From an uncultured Eubacteriales bacterium (GTDB lineage Bacteria > Bacillota > Clostridia > Oscillospirales > UBA644): a stretch of DNA of 64,000 bases. How positions within the stretch are numbered: the stretch's first letter is position 1; every line of letters starts with the position of its first letter. Location: NCBI GenBank assembly GCA_934438175.1, contig CAKSBH010000002.1:124001-188000 (forward strand), read 5' to 3'. The translations under genes and the position numbers were made by a program. Below, piece by piece: positions 1 through 8,786 of the stretch. Below the pieces are notes generated by a model. The model was not told the DNA's origin. It saw only the letters and a list, made by a program, of their open reading frames with translations, and did no database searches.

Positions 1-1
1 T

Positions 2-775
2 CTCGGCAAGGTCGGAAACGACAGTTTCGGAGAGTTTCTCCGGGACGCGCTGAAGGAGCATGACGTGTCGGTGGACGGCGTCGCGGTGGATCCCTCCGTG
101 CAGACGTCGGCATCCATTGTTCTTTCCTCCTCTTCGGGTGAGCGTTCGTTTCTGCACTGCGTCGGTGCAAACGGAACGTTTGGCTATGAGGACGTGAACT
201 GGGATGTTCTGGCCGATTCCCGCATTGTATTTGTTGCCGGTACCATGCTGATGGACGCCTTTGACGGGGAGCCGTGTGCCCGTGTTCTGAAAAAAGCCAA
301 GGAGATGGGCAAGATAACGGTGCTGGACACCGCCTGGGACAGCAAAGGCCGCTGGATGAGCGTTCTCGGTCCCTGTCTGCCGTATGTGGATGTGTTTCTG
401 CCGTCCATTGACGAGGCAAAGGCACTTTCCGGCAAAGAAGATCTTGATGAGATCGCGGAATGCTTTTTTGATCACGGCGTGAAGCACGTTGCCATCAAAA
501 ACGGTAAGCACGGCTGTTATCTCCGGGAAACCCGGGATTCCAAACCGCTTCTGCTTCCGACGTATACCAAGGCGCCCCGTGTCGACACCACCGGTGCCGG
601 CGACAGTTTCTGCGCGGGCTTCCTGACCGGACTTGCCAAGGGGCTTTCGTTTGAGGAATGCGGAAAATTCGCCAATGCGGTGGGAACCTTCTGCGTCGGT
701 GCCAAGGGGGCAACGACGGGGATCCGTCCGTATGAGGAAATCCGGGAATTCATGCGCACGCATGAGCCGGGCTGA
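2..775 (+). CDS. PfkB-family sugar kinase (5' end outside window)
   Basis: Cytoplasmic ATP-dependent kinase of the ribokinase/PfkB superfamily that phosphorylates a small sugar or sugar derivative. The frame is open from base 2, so the true start lies upstream of the window; 257 residues are visible. The C-terminal family signature DTTGAGDSFCAGF begins at nt 584, with the GAGD aspartate being the catalytic base in this family. An oxidoreductase follows 30 bp downstream and a NagB-like isomerase after that, suggesting one catabolic operon for a sugar alcohol or amino/keto sugar. The exact substrate (fructose, ketodeoxygluconate, ribose or other) cannot be read from this fragment. Confidence 0.9.
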   Translation, partial: LGKVGNDSFGEFLRDALKEHDVSVDGVAVDPSVQTSASIVLSSSSGERSFLHCVGANGTFGYEDVNWDVLADSRIVFVAGTMLMDAFDGEPCARVLKKAKEMGKITVLDTAWDSKGRWMSVLGPCLPYVDVFLPSIDEAKALSGKEDLDEIAECFFDHGVKHVAIKNGKHGCYLRETRDSKPLLLPTYTKAPRVDTTGAGDSFCAGFLTGLAKGLSFEECGKFANAVGTFCVGAKGATTGIRPYEEIREFMRTHEPG

Positions 776-805
776 AAAATTTCTGGAAATCAAGAGGGAA
801 AAACA

Positions 806-1789
806 ATGAAAGCAGTTGTATACGGCGGCGGAAATATCGGCAGGGGCTTTCTCGGTCAGCTTTTGTATCAGAGCGGCTTTGAGACGGTGTTCGTCGATGT
901 CAACCAGGCGCTGATCGACAAACTGAACGAAGATCGGAGTTATCCGATCCGCATCGTTTCCAACGAAAAACAGGAGGAAATCCTCATCCGCAATGTCCGC
1001 GCGGTTCATGCCAATGCCGCGGCCGAGGAGATTGCTACGGCAGATATTCTGTTTACGTCTGCCGGGGTGCGGGTTCTTCCGTATGCTGCCCCGGTAATCC
1101 GTGCCGGCATTGAAAAACGGACAAAGGGTCTGGATATTATCATCTGCGAAAATCTGATGAACGCCGATCAGTATCTGAAAGATCTGCTTGCTCTGAACCG
1201 TGACGACATCGGTTATGTGGAAGCCAGCGTCGGTCGGATGGTTCCGGTGATGACAGATGAGATGCGGGAGGGCAGCATCACCCGTGTGTGGGTGGAGCCG
1301 TTCTGCATCCTGCCGGTCGACCGTGCGGCATTCCGCAATCCCATCCCCGATATCAAGGGGATGGTGCCGAGCGAACCGTTTGCCTATTATATTCAGTCCA
1401 AACTGTTTTTGCACAACATGGGTCACGCAATTGCCGCCTATGTGGGTATGAACAAGGGGTATGAGTATATCTGGCAGGCAATGGAAGATGAGGAGATCTC
1501 GCAGTTGGTCCGTGAAGCCATGCACGCATCCGCCGAGGCACTTGCCGAAGAGCACGGAAAACCCAAAGCAGAGGTTCTCGCATATGCGGACGATCTGATG
1601 TTCCGGTTCCGCAACCGGTATCTCGGCGATACCACGCGGCGTGTGGGACGGGATGTTGAGCGTAAACTGGCGCCGAACGACCGTCTTCTCGGTGCTCTGA
1701 AGCTGTGTCAGAAGCACGGAAAGCCGACCGGTGCCATTAAAGCGGGCATCCTGGCGGCTTTGGATCATCTCAACGATGACAATCTGTAA
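806..1789 (+). CDS. mannitol-1-phosphate 5-dehydrogenase-like oxidoreductase
   Basis: NAD-dependent polyol/sugar-phosphate dehydrogenase of the mannitol dehydrogenase superfamily (long-chain type). The N-terminal dinucleotide-binding motif GGGNIGRGF is at residues 7-15, and the family's Lys-Asn-His catalytic set is visible as K199, N204 and H207 in KLFLHNMGH. At 327 residues it is somewhat shorter than classical MtlD (about 380). The start has the purine-rich site AGAGGGAAAAACA just upstream. It sits between a PfkB kinase and a NagB-like isomerase with gaps of 30 and 22 bp, so the three are probably co-transcribed. No PTS or ABC permease is next to it in the window, so mannitol specificity is not established. 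Confidence 0.8.
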   Translation: MKAVVYGGGNIGRGFLGQLLYQSGFETVFVDVNQALIDKLNEDRSYPIRIVSNEKQEEILIRNVRAVHANAAAEEIATADILFTSAGVRVLPYAAPVIRAGIEKRTKGLDIIICENLMNADQYLKDLLALNRDDIGYVEASVGRMVPVMTDEMREGSITRVWVEPFCILPVDRAAFRNPIPDIKGMVPSEPFAYYIQSKLFLHNMGHAIAAYVGMNKGYEYIWQAMEDEEISQLVREAMHASAEALAEEHGKPKAEVLAYADDLMFRFRNRYLGDTTRRVGRDVERKLAPNDRLLGALKLCQKHGKPTGAIKAGILAALDHLNDDNL

Positions 1790-1811
1790 AAAATAACGGA
1801 GGTAATGTAAG

Positions 1812-2750
1812 ATGGATTTCATGTCTACCGTAAAGGGCTCTCTGCTGGAGGGCTTCTATCCCGATGGCTGGGATATGGCAAAAATTGACGCCTGCTGCGA
1901 AAAAGGCGTGAAAAAAGAAGCGTTCTGGAACAAGAATTTCAAGCCCATCGCCTGCGAAAACGTCGCGGAATTCGATACGTTGATGGGTCACGAAATTGCC
2001 ATGCAGATCCGGAAAGCCAGAGAACGCAAGGAAAAACTGATTATGATTCTGCCTGTCGGCCCGATGGGCATGTACAAGTGGGCGGTTTACTTCCTCAAAG
2101 AATGGAACGTGAAGTGCGACCATGTGTATACCTTCAACATGGACGAGTGGGCGGATGCCGACGGCAATACACTTCCGTCCTCCAACCCCGCTTCGTTTGA
2201 ATATTCCATGAAGCAGGCGTTCTTCAACAAGTTGGGCAAGCTCACCATTCCGGAATCCCAGCGGAATTTTGCGACGAAGGACAATTTGCCGACGTATCCC
2301 AAGAAGATTGCAGACCTGAAAGCGCAGGGTGCGAAGCTGTGCCTGATCTACGGCATCGGCAGAATGTGCCACATTGCTTTCTGGGAGCCGCACTTCGGCA
2401 AGGAATTCAGCACGGTGGAAGAGTGGAAGCAGCAGCCGTACCGCATCGCTGCCAAGCTGCATCCGCTGACCATTGAGCAGAATGCCATCACGTCGTTCAA
2501 ATCCCGCACCACATTGGTTCCGTGCCGTGCCAACACCATTGGTCCCGGCCTCTTCCTGCAGGCGGATTATGCCATTGGCGGATGCGACGGTGCGCTCAGC
2601 CGCGGGATGGGCTGGCAGGGTATGAGTTTCCTGACGACGCTGCATTACGGCCCGGACAAGAACATCACCTCGACATTCATTCCCACGCTGCCCGGCAAAC
2701 TGTTCTATCTGAAGGAACTTGCCGGTCCGTTGACGGCAGAGTGCAACTGA
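1812..2750 (+). CDS. NagB-like glucosamine-6-phosphate isomerase family protein
   Basis: Sugar-phosphate isomerase/deaminase fold of the NagB/6-phosphogluconolactonase superfamily, 312 residues. The substrate-loop segment FNMDEW keeps the Asp that in NagB abstracts a proton (D111 here). The second active-site motif reads GIGRMCHIAFWEP (residues 181-193): His187 and Glu192 match the NagB GIGxDGHIAFNEP motif, but the Asp of that motif is Met185 and the following Gly is Cys186. It is therefore a divergent subgroup and may isomerise without deaminating or use another substrate. The ribosome site GGAGGTAATGTAAG precedes the ATG. It is the last gene of the kinase/dehydrogenase/isomerase operon; a strong hairpin terminator follows. 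Confidence 0.75.
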   Translation: MDFMSTVKGSLLEGFYPDGWDMAKIDACCEKGVKKEAFWNKNFKPIACENVAEFDTLMGHEIAMQIRKARERKEKLIMILPVGPMGMYKWAVYFLKEWNVKCDHVYTFNMDEWADADGNTLPSSNPASFEYSMKQAFFNKLGKLTIPESQRNFATKDNLPTYPKKIADLKAQGAKLCLIYGIGRMCHIAFWEPHFGKEFSTVEEWKQQPYRIAAKLHPLTIEQNAITSFKSRTTLVPCRANTIGPGLFLQADYAIGGCDGALSRGMGWQGMSFLTTLHYGPDKNITSTFIPTLPGKLFYLKELAGPLTAECN

Positions 2751-2769
2751 TTTTTACAGAGAAGCAAAT

Positions 2770-2806
2770 AAGACCGGAATGTTCAGAACTTCCGGTCTTT
2801 TCTCTT
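2770..2806 (+). terminator. intrinsic terminator of the sugar operon
   Basis: Ten-base-pair stem AAGACCGGAA / TTCCGGTCTT (2770-2779 with 2790-2799), followed by a T-rich run. It closes the kinase-dehydrogenase-isomerase operon. Confidence 0.8.
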
Positions 2807-2807
2807 T

Positions 2808-2848
2808 TCCGAAAAAAGAAGGATCCGATGGGGTGTTTCCCATCGGAT
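2808..2848 (-). terminator. intrinsic terminator of the dnaD-dnaI operon
   Basis: Eleven-base-pair stem GATCCGATGGG / CCCATCGGATC at 2822-2832 and 2838-2848. Read on the minus strand it is followed by a T-rich tract, 39 bp past the dnaI stop codon. Confidence 0.75.
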
Positions 2849-2886
2849 CGGAATATCCGCAGATTTCCGGACGGTAAGCCGGAATC

Positions 2887-3849
2887 TTATTTTTTTGCCT
2901 TGCGGCTTTTCTTCTCGTGTCGGATGTCGCGGTTGCAGAACGGAAGCGTGACAAAATCGTACACCAGGCGGGAAATCAGCCGGTCGTGGTAAATTCCCTG
3001 CATATCCTCCGGGGTGCAGTTGGTGCTGATGATCATCGGCTTACCGAGATTCAGGCGGGTGTTGACTACGTTGTAAAGCACGCTTTCGGAAAACGATGTG
3101 GTCATTTCCGTGCCGAGGTCGTCAATGATCAGCAGGTCGCAGTCGGTGTACACGGCAGTGTCCGCCGCATCATCTCTGCCGAACTTGGCGGCTTCAAAGG
3201 TATCGATCAGTTCCTGTACCGGTGCGTACAGAACAAACCAGCCGTTTCGGATCACTTCGGTGCCGATGGCGCAGGAAAGATATGTTTTTCCGCATCCGGG
3301 CGTTCCGACAAACAGAAGATTCGGCGATTTTTCGGAAAAGCCGGCGGCGTATTTCCGGCAAAAGTTCAGCAGTTTTTTCATCCGTTCCCGGTCGTCGCCC
3401 TCAAAAAATGTGAGGTCGTAGTTGCGGAACGATTGGTTTTTACAGACGGTTTTGAGATGAGAATTTTCCAGGTATACTTCGGACAGCGCTTTTTTGTAGC
3501 ATTTGCACATCTCTCTGCCGATGAAGCCGGTGTCTTCACACTCCGGGCATGTATATTGAAGGTCCAGATATTCCGGTGCGTACCCGTTTTCGTGCAGGGC
3601 TTCGGCAATCTGGCATTGCAGATCCAAGGAACGGGACTTGATGTCACGGAATTTTTCTTCGGGAAAATCGTCTTCCAGTGCTGCCCGGAAAAATTCCGAA
3701 GTGACCGCACGCAGTTTTTTTTGCAGAATCCCGATCTGGGGTACCGTTGCGGCAATCTCCGCTTCGTGGGCAGCAAGCCGCTCCTTGGCTTTTGCCCGCC
3801 GTGCGGAAAGGATTTCGTCCGTTTTGCGCAGGCAGTCGTTTTTATTCAT
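2887..3849 (-). CDS. dnaI: DnaI/DnaC-type replicative helicase loader ATPase
   Basis: AAA+ ATPase that loads the replicative helicase DnaB/DnaC on DNA during initiation and restart. Residues 1-95 are charged and helical (the helicase-binding region in this family). A zinc-ribbon-like cluster C101-x2-C104...C115-x-C117 is typical of the clostridial form. Walker A is GTPGCGKT (182-189) and Walker B LLIIDDLG (239-246). Length 320 fits DnaI. Its start overlaps the 3' end of the DnaD-domain gene by 8 bp, so the two are translationally coupled, as in other Firmicutes where DnaD/DnaB and DnaI act as one primosome module. Confidence 0.9.
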   Translation of the reverse strand: MNKNDCLRKTDEILSARRAKAKERLAAHEAEIAATVPQIGILQKKLRAVTSEFFRAALEDDFPEEKFRDIKSRSLDLQCQIAEALHENGYAPEYLDLQYTCPECEDTGFIGREMCKCYKKALSEVYLENSHLKTVCKNQSFRNYDLTFFEGDDRERMKKLLNFCRKYAAGFSEKSPNLLFVGTPGCGKTYLSCAIGTEVIRNGWFVLYAPVQELIDTFEAAKFGRDDAADTAVYTDCDLLIIDDLGTEMTTSFSESVLYNVVNTRLNLGKPMIISTNCTPEDMQGIYHDRLISRLVYDFVTLPFCNRDIRHEKKSRKAKK

Positions 3850-4813
3850 GCGTGCCCTCTCCCTTCGAATCGGATTCGTTCAGTTCCGCTTCCAGAATTG
3901 CCCAGTCTTCTTTGCGCGAGCGATCCAGGTCCTTTTTGTCAATGGCAGACTGATACCGCTTTCTGGTCTGTCGTTTTTTATGTGCACCATCGTCGTTTGC
4001 ATCAATCTCCGCTACGGTATGATAGCCGCTTTCCGCCCACCGGGTCAGAATCTGGTCCATGTAGCGCAGCGCGTATTTTCCGGTCGTTTCCACCGTCCGG
4101 TCGTAGGCCTTCTTGACAACATCCAGCCCGAATCCGTATTCTTTGTTCCAGGCAAGGAAGCGTACTTCTTCCGATGCGGTCAAGGCGCGGTGTGTCATGC
4201 CGAGGCGGGCTGCGGTCTTGGAAATGACGGATGCCTTTTCCTGCTCGGAACGGATGTATTCCTCGGCTTTTTCGTAGGTGTCGATGCCTTTTTCCGCCCA
4301 ATCGATGCCCATCTTCTGGATGCGGGAAAGTCCCTTGCCCAGCGAAGTGCAATACTGAATCAGCATCGCGGCGACTTCCGGCGGAAGCCCGTTCCATTCC
4401 ACCAGGGAAAAGATGGTGGAAGCGTCCGAAGCGGACAGTGGTTTTTTCAGTGCTTCTTCCGCGTGGCGGTAGAGGAAGCGAAGTTCGGCATCGCCCTCAA
4501 TGCGGGAGGCAATTTCATCGGCGGTGTAGCGGGCAATCTCCGAGGCATTCAGCCGGGGACGTTCGGCAATGTATTTGTTGCCGGCTTTGAACAGGATTCC
4601 CGCCGCGCACCAATACCGGAAGGCCTTGTCCAGCCGTTCCTCATCGGCTTCCAGTGCCCGGCAAAGGTCTTCTTTGGTAAAGGAAGAATTGCGGTGGCGA
4701 AGCAGAAAGAGAATCAGACGCAACTCCACGTCCGGGGCTTTGAGATAATAATCGACGATCCGCACGGGGACGTCAAAGGTCGCCGTGGATTCAAAAACAA
4801 CCGTGTTTTCCAT
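3842..4813 (-). CDS. dnaD: DnaD-domain replication initiation/restart protein
   Basis: Primosomal protein of the DnaD/DnaB family, 323 residues. The N-terminal third is a winged-helix-like region. The C-terminal half carries the DnaD domain pattern of aromatic/Trp repeats (W...YGFGLDVVKKAY ... YMDQILTRW). The open frame extends far upstream, but the ATG at 4813 has the good ribosome site CGGAGGCG and sits correctly behind the promoter at 4848-4876, so I place the start there. It is translationally coupled to dnaI. Role: remodelling DnaA-DNA and recruiting the helicase loader. Confidence 0.85.
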   Translation of the reverse strand: MENTVVFESTATFDVPVRIVDYYLKAPDVELRLILFLLRHRNSSFTKEDLCRALEADEERLDKAFRYWCAAGILFKAGNKYIAERPRLNASEIARYTADEIASRIEGDAELRFLYRHAEEALKKPLSASDASTIFSLVEWNGLPPEVAAMLIQYCTSLGKGLSRIQKMGIDWAEKGIDTYEKAEEYIRSEQEKASVISKTAARLGMTHRALTASEEVRFLAWNKEYGFGLDVVKKAYDRTVETTGKYALRYMDQILTRWAESGYHTVAEIDANDDGAHKKRQTRKRYQSAIDKKDLDRSRKEDWAILEAELNESDSKGEGTHE

Positions 4814-4847
4814 AAACGCCTCCGTTTTTGTTTCTTCGGTATCTCTT

Positions 4848-4876
4848 ATTATAGCAAAAAAAAGCGCAGGTGTAAA
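4848..4876 (-). promoter_or_regulatory. sigma-A promoter for dnaD-dnaI
   Basis: On the minus strand TTTACA, a 17-nt spacer and TATAAT. It lies 35 nt upstream of the chosen dnaD start. Confidence 0.7.
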
Positions 4877-4900
4877 GAGAAACAAAAAATTTCCTTTGTC

Positions 4901-4929
4901 GCATATTCTTTCCGGCATCGGGAAAAATA
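4901..4929 (+). promoter_or_regulatory. candidate sigma-F/G-type forespore promoter for ypeB
   Basis: GCATA at 4901-4905, a 14-nt spacer and GGGAAAAATA at 4920-4929. This fits the Bacillus sigma-F pattern GYWTA then GGnnAnAnTR, except that the spacer is one base short. No good sigma-A promoter is visible for ypeB, and forespore expression is what the function predicts. Inference from consensus only. Confidence 0.4.
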
Positions 4930-4972
4930 GCCGTAGCGATCCCTCCGGTTTTGCGGGCGGATTCCGTTCGCG

Positions 4973-5025
4973 TGACAGAAGTGCTCCGGCCCGGTTTCCC
5001 GGAAGGGTCCGGGTTGCTTCTGTCA
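4973..5025 (+). other. long inverted repeat in the ypeB leader
   Basis: TGACAGAAG at 4973-4981 pairs with CTTCTGTCA at 5017-5025, and the GC-rich interior can extend the structure. It ends 34 nt before the ypeB ATG and has no T-run, so it is not an obvious terminator. Confidence 0.5.
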
Positions 5026-5059
5026 TGCGAAACCAAGCGAAAAGAAAGGAAGAAACAGA

Positions 5060-6382
5060 ATGAGAATTTCCAAAAGAACCCTGATTCGTTTTGTGACATA
5101 TCTGATGGCTGCCGTCCTGGTCGCCACGGTGTTTGCGGTGGGCAGAGATCCGGATGCCGCACGGATCCGTGCCGATCAGAGCGACGGCTATGCATCGTCG
5201 TTTTCGGATCTTGCCGTGTCGTTGAAGAATCTGGGATATGCGCTGCAGAAAACCCGGTATGTGTCCAGTCCCTACGGACGGGTCGTTCTTGCCGCGGATA
5301 TTCAGCGCGAGGCGGGTGCCGCAAAAACCGCCCTGGAGCATCTGCCGGTGGAACAGGGGCTGAACAACATCCCGAAGCTGTTTTCACAGGTATCGGATTT
5401 TTCGTTTATGCTGGCGAAAAAAGCATTGAACGGGCAGGAAATCTCTGAGCAGGAACTTGCGACCATGGCAGATTTCGAAAAACGTGCGCGTGCGCTCTGC
5501 CTGCAGGTGGAGCAGATGCAGTTGATGCTTTCCGACCCGAATACCGGCAAGGAGGAGTTCGACGCGCTGTGGCAAACGGACGATACCGGTGCCGGTGTGA
5601 TGCCGTTTTTCCGGGAAGCGGACGATGCGGCGCTGAATGCGGCGTTTCTTGTTTACGACGGAATCTACTCGGATGATAGGACTTCGGCTTCGTCCCGATA
5701 TCTGTCGGCGCTGAAGCCGGTGGATGAGGAAACGGCAGAACAGGTAGCGGTTGGGTTTCTGGGAGAACGTCGCCTGACGCGTCTGGGAAAGACCGGCAGC
5801 GATGATCTCTGCTGTTATGCTTTTGAGGGAACGGGCTGTGGGGTTCTGGTGACGGTTCACGGCGGCAAGATTCTGTCGTATTGGCGGGAGAATGCCGAGA
5901 CGGACGGAGATTTGACCGAGGAGCAGGCAATCAAGCGGGCTCTTCTGTGGATCCGCCGGGTGGGAAACGAAACGTGGGAGCCGGTTTATTGCCGTCGTGA
6001 GGACGGTGTTGTTTCGGTAAGCGTTTGCCGGACGGAAGACGGGGTGCGGATCTATCCGGAGCAGATGACGGTGGGTGTTTCGGTGCAGACGGGGCAGATC
6101 GTGTTTCTGAATGCTTCGGAATATTATCGGAACCGCAATTCCGGACGGACCATGACCTTTTCTCTTTCGGCGGAGAAGGCGGCGGAATCCGTGCCGGAGC
6201 TGAAACCGGAAAGCGTACGCAAGGTGGTTCTTAACGGGATGGGAAACACGGAAATGTGCTGCTATGAATTTACCGTCCGCGCGGAGGACGGGACGGTTCT
6301 TGTGTATGTCAACGCCGAAAACGGACGGGAAGAACGGATTCTTCTTCTGATTGAAAACGAGTTTGGATCGTATACGGTCTGA
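5060..6382 (+). CDS. ypeB: spore germination protein YpeB
   Basis: Forespore membrane protein that in Bacillus stabilises and localises the cortex-lytic enzyme SleB during spore formation and germination. The N-terminus has one membrane anchor (residues about 7-26), then a helical YpeB domain (VSLKNLGYALQKTRYV ... LGYAL-type repeats), and C-terminal PepSY-like modules with TVGVSVQTGQIVFLNASEYY. Length 440 matches the family. The start has AGAAAGGAAGAAACAGA upstream. No sleB gene is adjacent, unlike in Bacillus, so its partner lies elsewhere. A forespore-type promoter and a large hairpin precede the gene. Confidence 0.85.
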   Translation: MRISKRTLIRFVTYLMAAVLVATVFAVGRDPDAARIRADQSDGYASSFSDLAVSLKNLGYALQKTRYVSSPYGRVVLAADIQREAGAAKTALEHLPVEQGLNNIPKLFSQVSDFSFMLAKKALNGQEISEQELATMADFEKRARALCLQVEQMQLMLSDPNTGKEEFDALWQTDDTGAGVMPFFREADDAALNAAFLVYDGIYSDDRTSASSRYLSALKPVDEETAEQVAVGFLGERRLTRLGKTGSDDLCCYAFEGTGCGVLVTVHGGKILSYWRENAETDGDLTEEQAIKRALLWIRRVGNETWEPVYCRREDGVVSVSVCRTEDGVRIYPEQMTVGVSVQTGQIVFLNASEYYRNRNSGRTMTFSLSAEKAAESVPELKPESVRKVVLNGMGNTEMCCYEFTVRAEDGTVLVYVNAENGREERILLLIENEFGSYTV

Positions 6383-6440
6383 ACGGGCAGAAAGGTCCTA
6401 TCGGCTCCGGTTTTTTACAGCAATCTTTCCGGTTATGCAA

Positions 6441-6473
6441 ACAGAAAAAGCCCGTTTTGCGGGCTTTTTCTGT
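6441..6473. terminator. bidirectional intrinsic terminator
   Basis: Perfect 14-bp stem ACAGAAAAAGCCCG / CGGGCTTTTTCTGT with loop TTTTG. It lies between convergent ypeB and the Ig-like lipoprotein gene and is suitable for both directions. Confidence 0.85.
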
Positions 6474-6497
6474 TAACGACAGATGTTCTGTTGGTTG

Positions 6498-8540
6498 TCA
6501 GGTATCTCCTCCTCCGGAGGTCACCGGAGAGGGGACGATAACGGTCAGGAAAACCGAAACGGTCGGTTCTTCCTGCAGGTAGATCCGGACAATCGCCGTT
6601 CCCGGTGTAAGCGCCGTGATGGTAAGCGGGGCTGAAACCGAGACGATGTCGGGATTCTCGGATGTTGCGGCAATCGAATATCCCGTACTTCCTTCCGGAA
6701 GGATACGGGGTGTCAGGACAAGGGATTCTCCCTTGTTCAGCGTCTGTTCGGTTTGCGGAAGGGTCAGGGACAGTTGCTGCGGCGCAGAAACGGTCAGAAT
6801 CAGCGGATAGCAACGGTATTCTGCCTGCGAAACGGGGACGCCCTCAACTTCCTCCTCTTTTACGGTCAGCGTAAAGCGAAGTTCTCCGGTGCGGAGCGGA
6901 CGGATGCGGAACTGTGTCGTGGGATCCCGCAGTTCGGAAAGAAGAAGCTCTGCCGAATCCGGATCGTCCGGAGTCAGGGTATATACGGCAGAAGCGGGGA
7001 TGCGCTGCGGATCGTCAAAAACAATTCCGATGTCGATGGGCTCCGAGAGCGGGAAGGTCGTTTCTCCGCTTTTCGTAACCAGCCGTACGTCCACTTCTTT
7101 GGAAACGACGGTAAAGGTCCGGGAGGCATAGACACGGGGATTTGCTTTGGAAGAGACCGTGATGACAGCCGTCCCGGGGGACTGCGCCGTCAGTACGCCG
7201 GTTTCCGAAACCGCAAGAACATCGGGTTCGGACGATGTCCAGACCCAGGGGTCGGTTGCTGTGGCGGGAAGCCACGATGCGGCAAGCGGAAGCGTTTCGC
7301 CGGTAAAAAGCTCATATTTTTCGGCAGAGAACGAAATTCCGGTGGCAACCATTTCCGGAGAAACCACATCGATGTGGCAAACGCCCCGGACGTTGCTGTT
7401 GACGGCGTAGATGATATCCACAGAAGCGCTCGGCTTCTTTTTGGTCAGTGCCTTGACGGTAACGAGCCCACTGTCCGATACGGTGGCAACGGAGGTGTCG
7501 GACGAACTCCATCGTCCGGTTTCCGTGGTCAGGATGGGGTAAAGAACCGCGGTCAGCCGGAAGGTGTACGGACCGGTGACGACCCGGAGATACGTCTGGT
7601 CCAGCTCCACCCGCTCGGCGGGAAGCCGGACACCGCCGCTTTCACTGACCGTAACACGGCAAAGGGCGGAGGCACTGCCGGCGGAAACGGTGATGTAGGT
7701 GGTTCCCGGCGCAACCGCCTCTACCAGTCCGTTTTCGGAAACCGTTGCGACGGCGGGATTGTCCGTTTTCCAGGTCAGGGTGCCTTGGTAGGTCTCCGGC
7801 AGAACGGAGGCGGTCAACTGTTTTGCGGCTCCCATAAGCAGGGTGAGCGTTGTGCGGTCCAGCGAAATACGCTTGACGGCGTTGGTGGTATTTTCTGTTA
7901 CGGTGATGGTGCAGGATGCGTGAAGATCCGGATTCTGTACCGAAGTGACGGTTACGGTTGCTTTGCCTTTTTTGTTGGCAACCACGGTTCCGTCGTTTCC
8001 GACCGTGAGGATCTCCGGATCGGACGATTCCCAGGTCAGGGATGTCTGTGTCGAGTTTGCCGGCTCGTACGACGGAATCAGGGAAGCGGGATCTCCGACC
8101 GCCAGAGTCAGTGAGGCGCTGTTCAGCCCCAAAGCCGTCAACGGCACTTCGTTTTCCGAGACAGTGACGGTGCACACCAGTTCACGCACGTCGTCGGCGT
8201 TTCCCTCTACCGTTACCCTCGCACGGATGTTGGTCGTTCCGGTGGCAACGCCGTAGATAACGCCGTTATCTACAATGACAATGGCGGGGTTGTCGGAGGT
8301 CCAGACCGTACTCCACGCGGGCGTTTTTCCTTCCCCGCTTGCCGTAACGGAAAGCGTGTACGTTTCGTCTTTCATGACCGTGACAAATTCGGTGTTCAGC
8401 TGCAGATGCAGGGATGGGTTTGTCTTTCCTTTTAAGAATGTGAAGATTCCTTCTTTGCCGCATCCGCACAGCAGTCCTGCCGTCAGAACGGCAAGCAGAA
8501 GAACGGCGGTCAGGCGGAGATGTTTATGATTCATGTTCAT
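6498..8540 (-). CDS. lipoprotein with tandem bacterial Ig-like (BIG2) domains
   Basis: Surface lipoprotein of 680 residues. The signal peptide ends in the lipobox LCGC with Cys27 as the lipidation site. The mature part is a series of about five BIG2 repeats of roughly 85-95 residues, each with the recurring pattern W-x-S-x(2)-P-x-I/V-x-V followed by G-x-V-x-A-x(3)-G-T-x-x-I-T-V. The C-terminal 200 residues are beta-rich and ProThr-rich. Such modules act as adhesin or stalk domains; no enzymatic domain is visible. It is monocistronic, preceded by a sigma-A promoter at 8588-8616 and closed by the terminator at 6441-6473. Confidence 0.85.
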   Translation of the reverse strand: MNMNHKHLRLTAVLLLAVLTAGLLCGCGKEGIFTFLKGKTNPSLHLQLNTEFVTVMKDETYTLSVTASGEGKTPAWSTVWTSDNPAIVIVDNGVIYGVATGTTNIRARVTVEGNADDVRELVCTVTVSENEVPLTALGLNSASLTLAVGDPASLIPSYEPANSTQTSLTWESSDPEILTVGNDGTVVANKKGKATVTVTSVQNPDLHASCTITVTENTTNAVKRISLDRTTLTLLMGAAKQLTASVLPETYQGTLTWKTDNPAVATVSENGLVEAVAPGTTYITVSAGSASALCRVTVSESGGVRLPAERVELDQTYLRVVTGPYTFRLTAVLYPILTTETGRWSSSDTSVATVSDSGLVTVKALTKKKPSASVDIIYAVNSNVRGVCHIDVVSPEMVATGISFSAEKYELFTGETLPLAASWLPATATDPWVWTSSEPDVLAVSETGVLTAQSPGTAVITVSSKANPRVYASRTFTVVSKEVDVRLVTKSGETTFPLSEPIDIGIVFDDPQRIPASAVYTLTPDDPDSAELLLSELRDPTTQFRIRPLRTGELRFTLTVKEEEVEGVPVSQAEYRCYPLILTVSAPQQLSLTLPQTEQTLNKGESLVLTPRILPEGSTGYSIAATSENPDIVSVSAPLTITALTPGTAIVRIYLQEEPTVSVFLTVIVPSPVTSGGGDT

Positions 8541-8587
8541 CCTCTTTTTTTACAGCACAAAATAAGAGTTGTTTCCTTAATATCTTT

Positions 8588-8616
8588 ATGGTATCATTTT
8601 TTTGCCAAAAAGTCAA
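8588..8616 (-). promoter_or_regulatory. sigma-A promoter for the BIG2 lipoprotein
   Basis: Minus-strand TTGACT, 17-nt spacer, TACCAT; 47 nt upstream of the start codon. Confidence 0.6.
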
Positions 8617-8747
8617 TGATTTTTTCCGCAACTTGTTGTGCCCGCTTCCGATTCCTGCCGGCATGCGGGAGGATGTGCGGAAATTCGGGTCGGAATCTGA
8701 AATTTGGGGCGTAAAAATCGGGAAACCTGTAGATTTTTTTTCGGATC

Positions 8748-8761
8748 TGTGCTATACTGAA
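8748..8761 (+). promoter_or_regulatory. extended -10 promoter of the LysR gene
   Basis: TGTGCTATACTGAA. This extended -10 element has a weak -35 (TAGATT, spacer 17). The same element recurs at 41216-41229 and, on the minus strand, at 10240-10250 and 58774-58787. Confidence 0.55.
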
Positions 8762-8786
8762 CGTATTATCGGGCGGAGGTGCTTTT

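Noticed and set aside
5060..5560. Minus-strand open frames over ypeB, including the 499-codon upstream extension of dnaD
   Set aside because: Upstream of ATG 4813 the frame passes through a promoter and the divergent ypeB gene; the true start has a ribosome site and the family N-terminus.
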